A stretch of DNA of 64,000 nucleotides, from the NCBI GenBank assembly GCA_020744425.1, contig JAGMUV010000027.1, forward strand, positions 961,174 through 1,025,173, in the 5' to 3' direction. Positions 21,382 through 32,988 of this stretch are shown in pieces. Within the stretch, counting starts at the first letter, position 1. Each line of letters begins with the position of its first letter. A model generated the notes under the pieces. It ran no database searches. It was not told the origin of the DNA and saw only the letters and a program-made list of their open reading frames with translations. Both the position numbers and the translations under genes were made by a program. The DNA comes from Dactylonectria macrodidyma (lineage: Eukaryota > Ascomycota > Sordariomycetes > Hypocreales > Nectriaceae).

Positions 21382-21657
21382 CACGTGTTAAACTCGGATA
21401 AAATTTGTTCCTGCCACCCTTGCTTTGTTTTCGCCACTCCCCTCCCGTCACCCCGAGGTTTCTTACCATTGCAAACAAACAAAATCGGCATGTCTTGCCG
21501 CTATCTCCGCCCTTGTAAGCGACGTGATATAATCGCTTCTGACTTCCATCTATGTCGCTGGATTCGGTCAATGTCCACATACTGTACACCCATGCTCGCA
21601 CCCTCAAATATACTTCCTGCCACCATTGCTCACTGCTGACTTCTACGTCTTGGGGAA
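21382..21657. other. Upstream of Helitron-like fragment; no gene seen
   Basis: C/T-rich text between the right target duplication of the helicase element and the ATG at 21658. No supported feature. Confidence 0.35.
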
Positions 21658-22910
21658 ATGTTCACTCCTGCCACTGTTTGCACCAGGTGTCTCCGGGAAT
21701 GGACTGATTCTCGGTATCGTACATGCGATAGATGTCGGTCTCGAACACGACCCTACCACTGGATTCGACGGCAACCTAACGTTCCTGAGAACACCATCCC
21801 TTCAATTCTTCCACCCAACTTCGATCCGTTTCACAATTCTATAAACCTGACGCCTCTAACGGGAGGTCCTTTATCAGGGAATCCTCCGCCGAACTGTGTG
21901 AAACTTGCTGTGGGCTTGTTAGAAGATGAATTCGACCTGCGAGAGGTGGCTTCGCGAGAATTTCCACCAGAAATCTCTTCTTCCCATATTCGGTCTTCCA
22001 TCAGCCTATACGAAGATGAGATGTTAGCTGCATCCCAAAGATCAATATGCTGTTCGTGCGGCAAGTTTTTCACAGGATATGTATATCAAATTGACGATCA
22101 CGATAATTTCATCCAAACCCACCAAACGAGCTTGGATCGATGTGGCCTTCACGAAGATTCTTGGGATTTCTGTAGTCAATGCTATACAGCCATTAGACGC
22201 AGCAGCATTCCCAAATTTTCGGCGGAAAACTTTGTCAACGTCTCAATGTGCCAGCATTATCCATCGGCATTGGAAGACCTTACGCCCGTCGAGGAATGCC
22301 TTATCGCGAAATGCCACCCTGTTGGTACGATCCTCAAATTGCGACCTGGTGGCCATGCCTCTCCAACAAACTACAATGCGTTGCGAGGCCACATGATTGT
22401 CATTCCGCAAGACCCTGGACCCCTCCTTCAGATCCTCCCAAGCCCTGAACTGAGGTTAGACAATCTATTCAAGGTCTTCTGGCTTGGTAAACACCGTCCC
22501 ACCAATCAGGATCTAAAACCGTTCTTACGCGTTCGAAAGGACAAAGTTCTGACGGCGTTGCATTATCTTGTCCAGCACAACCATCTTTATCACGATATCA
22601 CAATCAACCATACGATGACAGACGCCTGGCCTTCCGACTTTATCCCGCCTGAAATCGCTGATAGCATCATTCATCTTGAGGATCCGGATCATCACGAACG
22701 CGAAGGATATAGTGTTAGCCTTCAAACTGGGAACTATGAAAATGACTTCCAGGCGGCTCAAGATGAGGCATTTCTTCCCAATGACAATGATCCGTTCGTG
22801 ACCGGCTCAGTCTACACGGATGTCAATGGAGAACGGACGGATTCTAACCTTCGGTTGATTGATGCCTTGTTAGGAGTGGTAACAGGCAACACGCGTTGGG
22901 TGGATGAAAC
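21658..22910 (+). pseudogene. Helitron-type helicase N-terminal region (subfamily A), truncated
   Basis: The frame encodes the N-terminal portion of a fungal Helitron-associated protein: a Cys-rich start (CTRCLREW, CDRCRSRTRPYHW, CCSCGKF), then LTPVEECLIAKCHPVGTILK, YNALRGHMIVIPQDPGPLLQ, FLRVRKDKVLTALHYLVQHN, EREGYSVSLQTGNYENDFQA and GSVYTDVNGERTDSNLRLID. This order matches the pre-Rep region (DUF6570-like) of one Helitron subfamily. Coding meaning stops at the hAT terminus at 22911. The Rep and Pif1 parts that should follow are not on the other side. The sequence there belongs to another subfamily. Confidence 0.65.
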
Positions 22911-25900
22911 CAGGGTTGGAAATCGATCGACCAATCGATTTGATCGATTCGATTAATCGATTCGATTTCGATTTCGATCGATCGATCGGAGCTTGTCGGT
23001 CGATCGATATCGATCGATTACAGGCCCTGATGGATCGATATCTTATCGATCAAACGTTCAATCGATCGATTTGATCGTCGATTGCCACATGCACCAAGGG
23101 TGTCCCGGGTAGGTAGCGGTGGTGCGAACCATTCTATCACTAGACGCGTCGCCGCGTCAACCGCGACGCGAGACACGTCTCGAAGAAGGCGTCGGGCGAG
23201 CGGCCAATTCAGGGGTAGAGAACTCCCTGCGCTTGCGCGATGGTCCTTGGCTGCTGGTCCTCCGCTCTGCTCAATCGACTTCACAAAACAACCTGTCCAA
23301 GTCGACCTCAAAGGTTGGACCCTTACCAGCCTCGCAGCATTCGATTTGGTCTCTGCATTCTCTGCGGGGCATTTGCCATCGCGCCATGGACTCGTTCGAT
23401 GAAGAGGTAGAGGATATCGCCTCAACGCCGCCGCCGCCCTCCGAGCTGTCAACCAGTTCGGCCTCGACGAAATCTGCACCCAGCAGGTTTCCAGACTATG
23501 AGGCTTGGACGACCGATAAATTCAAGCGTTTCCCCGGTTTCACGATATGTCACGACCCTTCTCGAGAGCGGACATGGTGGTGGCAATTCGGATTCAGAAT
23601 GAAGGACAACAGGTCGCAACCCCACAAGATCGTATGGATATGCGAGAGATGCTTCCTCCGCAACAGGCTGAAGACTACACATTATGTCTTCATCGCTTCC
23701 ACTGCAGGAGGCATTGTCCGGCATCTGAGCAGGGAGCATAAGGTCGTGGTTTGTGCCATCTCTCCGCGCCCTGTCTCGCGTCGCTCGATGATGCGCGCTA
23801 ACTTGTCAGCCGCCTTCTAGACAAAGGGCAGGCCCAGCTGCCGGTGCAGAACGGAACCTACTTGATATGCTTCACGCCGATCCAACGAACCCTCGAGACC
23901 AGACCCTTCTCGGCAATCTGCATACGTTATTCGATCCGAAGATGAATCAATTGCTCCTGCTCGACTGGCTTACACACGATAACCTTCCGTTCAACCTCGT
24001 AAACTCTGACCGTTTCAGACGACTCCTTCTCTACAACAACCCGTCTCTTCAGGAAGGCCAGATACCAACGGGCAAGACGCTTGTGAATCTGCTATCGAAC
24101 GAGTACGAACGAGCCCTTGGTCCCCTTCGCACGGTCCTTCAAAATGCAAGAAGTATGATTCATTTTACTTTCGATGGCTGGACTTCTCGACAAAACACGT
24201 CATTCCTTGGCATCAACGCCCACTTTATCGACCGAGATTGGAAACAATGGAGAATCCTTTTGGCTCTGCCAGCCCTCAGGAAACGCCATACTGGAGCCGC
24301 GCTGGCGGATGAAGTTGCAGATACAATATGCACGTTTGGTCTTGAAGAAAAGTACCGGCCCGCGCGTCAACTCTCTTGCACTGGTCGGCAAACTGACAGT
24401 ATTACTCCGTTTCAGAATAGGATACTTCACACTTGACAACGCTACGAACAATGATACGGCAATGGAAGCGCTTGCTGCCGAGTTCGATTTCGACAAACAT
24501 GAGCGCCGCATTCGCTGTGGCCCTCATTTTCTGAATCTGACAGTTCGAGCTATGATGTACGGGAGCAAACGAGACAATTTCGACGAGCTGCTTGCTCACT
24601 GGGGCGATAAGGACTTCATGACCGAAGAGGAGCAACGCCAGTTGTCTGACGCTATCAACGAGCTGGCGACCGACGACGAGTTCGGTGTGCCGAGTATGGA
24701 GGAAGACTTCGAGCTCGAAATAGGCCTTGAGGAGGGCGAGAACCAGTACCCAGTCCCCGAGACGATTAACGCGGAGGAAGTGGACAAGTACCGCAAGTTT
24801 GGGCCGTTTGGTAAGCTACACAATATTGGCATTGCTCTTCGAACGAGCAGTCAACTTCTCGAGGACTTTTATGAAGCTCAACGGCAAACCGCCCCGACCG
24901 AACCTGTCCTTGCTTGGGTTCAAAACGTCTGCACTCGCTGGCAATCCGATGAGGCAATGGCCTCACGCGCTCTGCTGAAACGTGCAGCTTTGAACAGGAT
25001 GCTGTCCACCATCGAAGAACGATGGCTTAGCGAAGGCGGCAAAGAGCGAGACAAATCAGCTATACTGAAAGATAAGCTTTCGCTTGAGGAATGGAAGGTT
25101 GTTGCCGCGATTCAGAAGGTCCTTCAACCGTTCAAGGTTGCCTCAAAGCAACTCCAGGGTGAAGGTGTTGCTGGTCTCCGCTCAACCGCAGGAGGATTCG
25201 ATGAGTACTTCCAGGTGGTGGAGATGCTCCTTGACCATCTCGAGCTTGCAGTTCAAGGAGTGGTAATCGAAGAGAATGACGACCAGATGATGGAAGAGAT
25301 TCAATTGTTCGATGATATGGATCCGAAAACCCGGCGGCTTTTGAAGATTTACATCAAGCTCGCGTGGAAGAAGTTAAACGACTATTATGGCAAGCTGACC
25401 TCGACCGCATACGTAGCGGCAGTCGTGTTCCACCCTTGCAAGAAATGGCGAGCTCTAGAGCGGCTTTGGAACCAACTCCCGTCTCGCCAAACCTCAGAAT
25501 GGAAGAAGACGTATGAGAAGAGCTTAAGAGGAGTATGGGAAGAGAGGTACAAGAGCATGGCTCGCGAGGCAGCTTGCAATGCCGCTTCAGCAATTGGGAG
25601 CAATAGTGGTTTGGACTACATTGAGCGTCGACTGGCATTTAGTCGGTCATTGACTTGTCCCAACTCCGAAGGGCGACAAAGCAAACGACCAAGGCAGTCA
25701 ATCGAGTCGCCGGAACAGGACGAGCTGGACCAGTATCTATCTGAGCCACCGGTGGATAACATGGCATACAAAGCAGATCCGGTTGCTTGGTGGAGGGACG
25801 TCGGCGTTGTGCGCTTTCCCCGGCTGTCTTATATGGCTGTTGACTTTCTTACTATCCCCTCGTCTTCAGCAGAAACCGAGAGAGATTTCAGTAGTTGCGG

Positions 25901-26265
25901 GAGGATGGTAACGCCACTCAGATCTCGCCTACGACGGCATGTTGTGGCCATGGCTCAATGCCTTCGTTCCTGGAGTAAAGCTGGCATTTATCAGCCGAGT
26001 CTTCCTCTTGGTCTTCTCGAAGGTGACAATTGGAGGCAAGTTCTTCAAGTGGTTGGCAGAATCACAGTAGATATGGATAAGGAGGACCGGCCTTGATCGA
26101 TTTGATCGTCGATCGATATCGATCGATCGATTTTAATTGACGATCGATCGATATCGATCGACTGAGAGGGCCGCTCGATCGATATCGATCGATCAGATGC
26201 GTTGATCGATATAAATCGATCGATCAGGGCTCAGAATCGATCTATACGATCGATTTCCAAGCCTG
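22911..26265 (+). mobile_element. Complete hAT transposon with TCGATCGAT-rich ends
   Basis: A 3,355-bp element begins CAGGGTTGGAAATCGATCG and ends with the inverted copy CAGGCTTGGAAATCGATCG. Subterminal arrays of TCGATCGAT-type repeats occupy 22915-23080 and 26095-26250; such short repeats are typical transposase-binding arrays in hATs. The flanking octamers GATGAAAC (22903-22910) and ATTTGAAG (26266-26273) do not match, so no 8-bp target duplication is visible. Confidence 0.8.
23386..26096 (+). CDS. hAT transposase (BED-like finger, RNase H, hAT dimerisation)
   Basis: Three exons, 23386-23748, 23810-24351 and 24416-26096, give 861 residues with all phases consistent and no stop. Order: an acidic start [13 protein letters not shown], a BED-like finger (WICERCFL, then IVRHLSREH), the hAT nuclease with [11 protein letters not shown] (first Asp), [13 protein letters not shown] (second Asp), a helical insertion, [18 protein letters not shown], and a C-terminal dimerisation domain [20 protein letters not shown] with [12 protein letters not shown]. 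The second intron is 64 nt and ends TTTCAG. The first donor is placed at 23749 (GTTTGT); GTCGTG at 23743 is also possible. The protein looks intact and could mobilise short relatives. Confidence 0.88.
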
Positions 26266-26491
26266 ATTTGAAGAGCTCCCAGTCCTACCCGAAGAGCTAG
26301 ATATTGTACTCCTGCGGCCGCCTAATATGGACGGCGACCCTCGCTTCCAGCAGCAGTTTGCTCGCGATTTCCGGGTACGCCGCTCATGCCTGTTGATTTG
26401 GCTGCATTACTTACAGCGCCACCACCCGGGCTATCGCGATATCGTCGTGAGGCAGGATCGCCTGCAACGGCTTCCTCTTGACGGCAGCATA

Positions 26492-28723
26492 CCATCCACA
26501 ACCCCTCTTTCGGCACAACCCCTCTTTCGGCAAGCAAAATAAAAAAGCCACCACCAAAAATCACCAACTTTACGTACATAGAACTGGACCAAATTGATAG
26601 AAATGCGTCAAAATCTTCGTTCATAAATAACGAATAGGTTCATCTATTGTACCCTGGGCTTTTTGACAAGCCGCCCTGATCGCGTGGTGAGTTGGCGGGG
26701 TATGGTTTCCTCTCTGACTTCGATGACCGAGCCAGCCTCCGATTCTGACTCCTGCTCGCTTGAACAGACCGATTCCAGTCCAACAGCCATATTTTGGGTC
26801 TCCTCTTCTATTATAGCTTCTCCACCGGATAGGGTCTCCCCAAGAGTCATAAAACGTTTGTTAGGATTCGGCACCGCCTTCCTCTTCTTCCCTCTTTGCA
26901 AGCGAGCCAATTCTTCCTCTAGGCTAGCAATCCTCACAGTATGCGCCGCTACCGTCTGCTGTTGAGCCTCAAAGCCCTTGGCTATCACGTTGTACCGTCT
27001 CCGCGTTTTTGGTGTTTTGTTCAGCCCGAGATCACGAATTTGACGGCTCGTTTGTGGTGTATCGTCCGAGTCAAAATACGGCCTGGGTTCGGGGGTTGCT
27101 CTTGGGTTGCCCTTTGGCCTATCTTGTTGGATTTCTGGATGCCTCAGTGCCTTGGTATGTGAGATCGGCCAGTTCCCAGTAACCCTCCAGCCGGAGAGTA
27201 TGTTCTTCTTAGTTATTCCAACTTGACGCGCCTTGGCGTAGACCCTGATGAAGTTGACCTTGTCCATTGGAGTGGAATCAGTCAATGAAGCGAACTTTTC
27301 CAACTCTCGTCGATATGCGGCCTTGGAGGCATTGAATACTCCATTGTCAAGTGGTTGGAGTCCATGAGAGCAGTGTGCTGGCAGATAGCAGCAATAAACG
27401 TTGTTCAAAAAGCACGTGGCCATCCATTCATCCTTCCGTCACTCAGTAGTGAGCTTGAACCGAGGTAAACGAAGAACATACCGTTGCGTGGCTCCCATGA
27501 CCATCTAAAATGATCAGTCTCGCGTCAGAGTCGTCGGCTGGCATTGTCTGGGGTAGATAAACTCTTTCAAGCCATTCAACGCCAATGTGGTCGTCAGTCC
27601 ATCCGTTAGGCGAAGTTATGTAATACCAGTCTGCTATCTCCTTGAATTCGTCAAGAAACCACTGTTTCTGCAGTTCTTTCCCCTTGAAGATTATGCCTGG
27701 AATCAAAGCGCGGCCGTCAGCAGTGATGGCTTCGATAAATGAAGTCCAATTCCGAGTTTGTGGTCCTTTGAGAAATGCCTTCCGCTTCGGGTCCGCGCTT
27801 CCAACAACCAGGCTATCCAGGCCTAAATAAAGAGAATTAGTCGGTCGAATTTCAAACACTGGCAAGGAATATAGGTATATGCTTGCCGAAACCAGTCATA
27901 ATGCCTCCTTCATCAACGTTGACGGTGTTTTCGGGCTTGATCCAGCCGTACTGGCCCTCCCTGATATCAAAGTACCAATGAACCGCTTTGGGTGTGAAAG
28001 AGTCGAACCTCTTGGCTTCTTGACGTCTACCCATCTTGGTCTTTAGATCTGCGCGGCGACTGATAAACTTGATCACCCAGTTGCGTCCTAAGTCGGGATG
28101 TTCGCCCTGCTGTCTCAGCAGGCCCATGACACAGGCGCGAATCTGACTGTGGGACGGAGGGTAGCCCAAGGACTCCTGCCGGAGTATCCAGGCAGCCAAT
28201 CTATCCTCTTGGTTCTTGGACAAGCGTCGATGAGGGTGGATCTGTTCTTTAACGGCCCCGCGGCCGTTAAGTCTGTCGACTAGAGTGCTTCGAGGCACTC
28301 CACGTCTCTGAGCGGCTTGAGGAGGTGAAACGCCATCATCAGTAACATCCAAGATAGCCTCTGCCATGTTTTCCTCTGTATATTTCCATCGAGGTCTCGA
28401 CCTAGGCATTTTCTTGTCGTTGTCGCAGACAAAGGTCAAAAAACACGGGAAAGAGCGGTGAGGAGTTTGATGGTTAAACCAACACTATTTCCATAGCACA
28501 GCATGCATAGATCGCGTACCCCGCACAGCCTAAGAGAGCTAAAGTCATTAACTCCAATCATTTCTATAATCGATAGAGGCATTGTCCTCTAAGTAGCTAT
28601 TTACTTTGGTCAATTCTGGTATAAGTGAAGTTGGTGAGTTTTGGTGAAGCTTTTTTTATTTTGCTTGCCGAAAGAGGGGGTATGCCGAAAGAGGGGGTAT
28701 GCCGAAAGAGGGGTTATGGATGG
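26492..28723 (-). mobile_element. pogo/Fot1-type DNA transposon (copy 2)
   Basis: A 2,232-bp element has ends CCATCCAYAACCCCTCTTTC and is flanked by TA at 26490-26491 and 28724-28725. The inner end sequence GGCAAGCAAAATAAAAAA matches the design of copy 1. The motif ACCCCYCTTTCGGC occurs twice at the left end and three times at the right end. It lies inside the Helitron coding sequence; removing it with one TA restores the frame (GSI joined to VDSVAS). Confidence 0.9.
26644..28409 (-). CDS. pogo/Fot1-type transposase (copy 2)
   Basis: Exons 27887-28409, 27482-27822 and 26644-27432 give 550 residues with consistent phases. Domains are as in copy 1: HTH-psq (SPPQAAQRRGVPRSTLVDRL), CENPB-like domain, and DDE_1 with NTVNVDEGG, LIILDGHGSH and HGLQPLDNGVF. 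Intron 1 uses a GC donor (GCAAGC) where copy 1 has GT; intron 2 uses GTATGT where copy 1 needs GC. A coiled coil and a basic tail (KKRKAVPNPNKRFMTLGE) close the protein. The two copies are diverged but collinear, so they are separate families or old relatives. No disabling change is visible. Confidence 0.88.
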
Positions 28724-31700
28724 TAGTTGATTCCGTTGCTAGCCAAGTGGCTGACATACCTGACGGCGAGGTCCCCCAAGGCCCTGTTGAGGAGGTAGTA
28801 GAAGAGGATCCTTGCGATGCCGACGCATCAGCGATCCCGAATTTGCAGGTTACCGATACCGAATTAAACGCCCTGCAGTCCCGATTCCTTAATGGTACCC
28901 CTGACCCTGAGCGTATGGCTGATCTTGAGCATATGCCGCTTGGCGCGCAGGCTCAACACCAGATGCCGTTGCCTTCCATTCGCAGGACCCCTATCAACGA
29001 ATTCAACCGTTCCCAGCCGCTGTTAACGCTCGCGTTCCCTACCCTCTACCCTGACGGCAAGGCGGACTTCGTGGAGCCTCGCCTACGGAGCATCACGTAC
29101 CAGGACTACCTTGCACATGCGATGAGATGGCAAGACGGACGTTTTGCCCGCCATAAGACGTGGCCCTTCGTCGCCCTCAACACGCTGTTACGTGCGCAGG
29201 TCCGAAAGCGAAGCAACTACTTCGTCAAGCAACACGAAGGCCGCCGTCAAGCCCTTACACGCGCTGACCTAGAGGAAGCGATGGCTAAGCCTGACGAGCC
29301 AGAGGCTCAGGCACTGATCCAGTCGATCACGCGCCAAGCCGCTGTAATCAGGGGCACCCGGCCGTATTGGTATAAGCAAAGGAAGGAATTGGAAGCATAT
29401 GCCTATAATCTAGGCAGGCCTGGCGTTTTCGCTACTGCAAGTGCAGCTGATTACCACTGGGAATCCCTATACCGTCATATGCCTCGATTCCACGAGTGGC
29501 AAGCAGCTCCTGAGGCGAGCCGGATGGCCCTGTCCCGGCAACTACTGCGAGACAACGCCCACATCGCCGCTTACCACTTCCATAAGCGTTATACGCTGTT
29601 TAGAACCATTGTCCTGAAGCAGAAGTTTAACCTAATGGACTTTTGGGGTCGCTATGGCAGGGCAGGGGGTCCAGTCACCACCACGGCCTCTATTGGTTAA
29701 ATAGCCATCCAGACTTAGATCCTGACAATGATCAGTCCCGGGAGCGATTCGCCCATATCTGGGGATATCACGTATCTGCTGTTAACCCAGAGCCTCAGCG
29801 AATACAGGCGCCTGGGGAAGGGAACCCCCTGATCCTTAATCTATTGCAGCAGCCCCTTACCGTTGGGTTCCTATCAATGGTAGTTAACCGCGTGCAACGA
29901 CACCGCTGTAATAACTATTGTATGCAGCTCAATAAACATACCAAGCAGGTCGAGTGCCGCTTTGGATTTCCTCACGGGCAACGCCTACTAGCCTCCCTAG
30001 ACAAGGTTCCTCATTCTAAGCACTGGAGCTTCAGGGGCGAGCGGAATGATAGCCAGATTAACCACTATAACCGCTTGCTTACAATTGCGTGGCTGGCCAA
30101 TACAGATATCTCCCCCTGCACGAGCCTACAGCAGGTAATCGATTACGCAGCCAAATACTGCTCCAAGTCGGAAAAGAAAAGTGAGTCTTTTGCCCAGATT
30201 GGGAAGGCCCTGATGCCCCGGGTCAAGGACCATAACCCCCTTATTTCCTTCACGTCAAAGTTCCTAAATCAGCTAGTTGCTGAGCGGGATTACTCAAAGC
30301 AGGAGGTTTGCCACTTGCTCCTCGGCCTGCCGTTACAGGAGGGCTCACGAACCTGCCTATATGTTGATTGCCGTAATCCTGACAAGCATTCCCGCTCCCT
30401 ACGGATCGATGGCGATGAGGTTGACGAGGCCCCCAACGTCTACGAAAAGTACTGTCGACGCCCAGAAGCCCTAGAGGACCTGACCTACGTTTCCTTTCTC
30501 AAATACTGGAATTTCTGCTCTAGGGACCCTTCCAAGTGGAAGCAATGGCAGCCAGGCAACGTCAATGGCAGGCCTCGTGTATTGGTCTACTTTCCTCGCT
30601 ATCAGGCTGATCCAGAAGGTCAACAGTGGCCAGATTACTGCCGTGTAAAGCTAACATTGAACCACCCACATCGCCGGCTTGATGAGCTCCTCACATTTGA
30701 CGGCCAGCGTTTTAATTCTCACGCTAAGGCCTTCTCCTATTGTTGGCAGCACCACAGTCATGGTGATGACCATTACGGCCGGCCAAAAGAGGCTCAATTA
30801 CAACCTCAAGAGGATCAGTACGAGACTCTGCCTGTGGAGGAGGAATTTGATGACGAAGACTCGATCCGCCTCGCCGCCCTTTTACCTGACAAACCCCTTA
30901 CCCAGGAAGGTCTTGACCTACTTGGCCGCCGCGATATTGTCACGGCATCACCCTGCCAACTGCACGTGACCCACGCTCTGTACATAGCATCCGCCCATTG
31001 TGGCATCTCCATACTTCCTCCCTCAAGGCACAACTACGTTGTTGACCCATACCCACGTTCGCCCTGTGATAGATATCGACGTCAATTACGACTGGACACG
31101 GCATGTCGGCACTTATCCCGAATTTCGAGACAGCTACTGGAAAGACCTTATCGCTAGCCACCCTATAGCCAACGATGTGGAGGTCCTTGGCCCTCACTGG
31201 CGTGATCAGCTGAACCCACAACAACGGCTCGTGTACGACACCTTCATGGGCCACTTCCAGGCGCAAAGTCTTACTCAAATCCTTCTCCACGTTGACGGCG
31301 GTGGTGGTACAGGCAAGTCCTTCCTTATCAAGGTGCTATCCTCCCATCTCCAGGCGGCTGCCCTACCGAATCCTAGCCCTATTTGTCGCGTAGCGCCAAC
31401 AGGCGTTGCGAGTAACCAGATACAAGGCAGCACCATTCATTCGTTGCTACGCCTCCCAGTAGGTGGTACTTTTACCGACCTTCCCCCAACCGACGCGGCC
31501 GCCCTTCAGTCCCGCCTACGGCACGTCAAATACCTCGTTATCGATGAAAAGAGCATGCTAGGGCTTGAGCAGCTAGCGCGGATCGATTCCCGCCTGCGGC
31601 AGACCTTTCCACAGCGTAGCCTCGAGTTCTTTGGTGGCGTGAGCGTCTTGCTGGTGGGGGATTTCTTCCAGTTACCACCCGTCCGGCAAAAGCCGCTGTA

Positions 31701-32939
31701 TTCGACTAGCACCAACCTGTCTCCGCTGGAAAGGAGAGGGCAGGCGGCCTACCGGTTATTTGACCACACCATCTTCTTGACCACAGTACAGCGCCAAACT
31801 GGCGATGATCAGGCCCAGTTCCGTCAGGCATTGCAGGAACTGCGTGAAGTTAAGTTATCTATACCGTCATGGAACCTCCTTAGTAATCGGGTACAGGCCA
31901 AGCTAACACAGAGCGAGATTGACAGCTTCAGGGCCGCTTTGCGGGTGTATTCTACAAAGGCCCGGGTCAACGAGTACAATTACGAGCATATGGTGCACCT
32001 CAACGACCCGGCAGTACAGGTGGAAGCAAAGAATCGGGGCAACGGCGCAGGGCAGGCGCCAAGCGACAACGCTGGCAACCTATCTAACAGGTTCCCTGTT
32101 GCTAAAGGCGCCAGAGTGATGCTTACGACTAACCTATGGCAGCCAGCTGGCCTAGTTAACGGTGCCCAGGGTACTGTATACGACATCGCCTGGAACGAAG
32201 GCACCAACCCATGGGAAGAACCCCCGGCGATTATTATGGTGGATTTCGATAGCTACGACGGGCCGCCGTATCTAACAACGAACGAGGGCAGGAAAATCGT
32301 ACCCATCCTTCCAGTCACGCGTGATTTCCTAGTGGGCAACGAGATCTGCGCTCGCACCCAGTTTCCCTTGATCGTGGCATTTGCTATCACTGTTCACAAA
32401 TGCCAGAGCCTAACGAAGGATCAGATAGTTACTGACCTCGCTACACGCGACTTCCAGGCCGGTATTAGTTATGTTGCCGTCTCACGAGTTACCTCGCTGC
32501 AAGGCCTACTCTTTGAGGCGCCTTTCGATCGTCAGAGCCTCTATAACTACACGCCTACAGAAGGTTTATACGCCTGCGTTTCCTACGTACTGGGTTTATG
32601 GCTAACTATAAGGCAGGGATGAAGATGCGCCTTGCTGACCAACAACGCCGTGAGGGTCAACAGCTGACCGATCCGCCGTATCCACCACGCTACATTGACT
32701 AAATGGCGTTTTCCTATAAACTACAGGGAAAGGGGAAATTCGATATACAGTACATAGTTGATCGGGCCTGTCAGGAAGTGGTAGAGGAACCCCTATGTCT
32801 ATCAGTCAATTCCCTGACTACAGGTTTGAAGTGGTTTAACAGCTGGCTACCGCCGCAGTCGAAAGGGGGCTTCTAGGGGGTTCCCCCAGGATAGTTTAAT
32901 AGCAGATATACGGTATTTACCCTTCGGCTGGATATTCAG

Positions 32940-32988
32940 CCGTTAAGTCCCTTGCCTTAGCAACTTAACGGGTGTTCGAAGTATTTTA
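32940..32988 (+). other. Helitron 3' terminal hairpin
   Basis: Stem CCGTTAAGT (32940-32948) pairs with ACTTAACGG (32963-32971) around a 14-nt loop, followed by GTGTTCGAAGTATTTT. Helitrons end with such a subterminal palindrome a few bases before the 3' border. The copy near 41692-41735 has the same hairpin with one stem mismatch and identical trailing bases up to the point where the flanks diverge, which fixes the border to within a few bases. Confidence 0.75.

Larger units (their letters stand above)
26268..32622 (+). pseudogene. Helitron Rep/Pif1 helicase, frameshifted
   Basis: Segments: 26268-26489 (EELPVLPEELDIVLLRPPN, RVRRSCLLIWLHYLQRHHPG), then across the pogo insertion 28726-29660 (Helitron_like_N: FPTLYPDGKADF, FATASAADYHW), 29650-31050 (Rep: HUH-type GRGSSHHHGLYWL at about 29665-29699 and the two tyrosines of DYAAKYCSK at 30144-30158), and 31050-32622 (Pif1 helicase: DGGGGTGKSFL Walker A, LVIDEKSMLG, LLVGDFFQLPPVR, VAFAITVHKCQSLT). 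The frame changes right before the HUH motif: GRY is followed by a shifted WQGRG, as if four bases were lost. It changes again near 31000-31070. The enzyme is therefore broken at its catalytic centre. Confidence 0.8.
26266..32985 (+). mobile_element. Helitron (subfamily B), 5'-truncated, with nested pogo element
   Basis: Coding sequence of a rolling-circle transposon runs from the hAT right border to a hairpin-bearing 3' end near 32985. The pogo/Fot1 element 26492-28723 interrupts it. The 3' 230 bp are shared with 41508-41733, including a 9-bp stem (CCGTTAAGT and ACTTAACGG at 32940-32971) followed by GTGTTCGAAGTATTTT. The 5' terminus and the first part of the coding region are missing. Confidence 0.8.
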
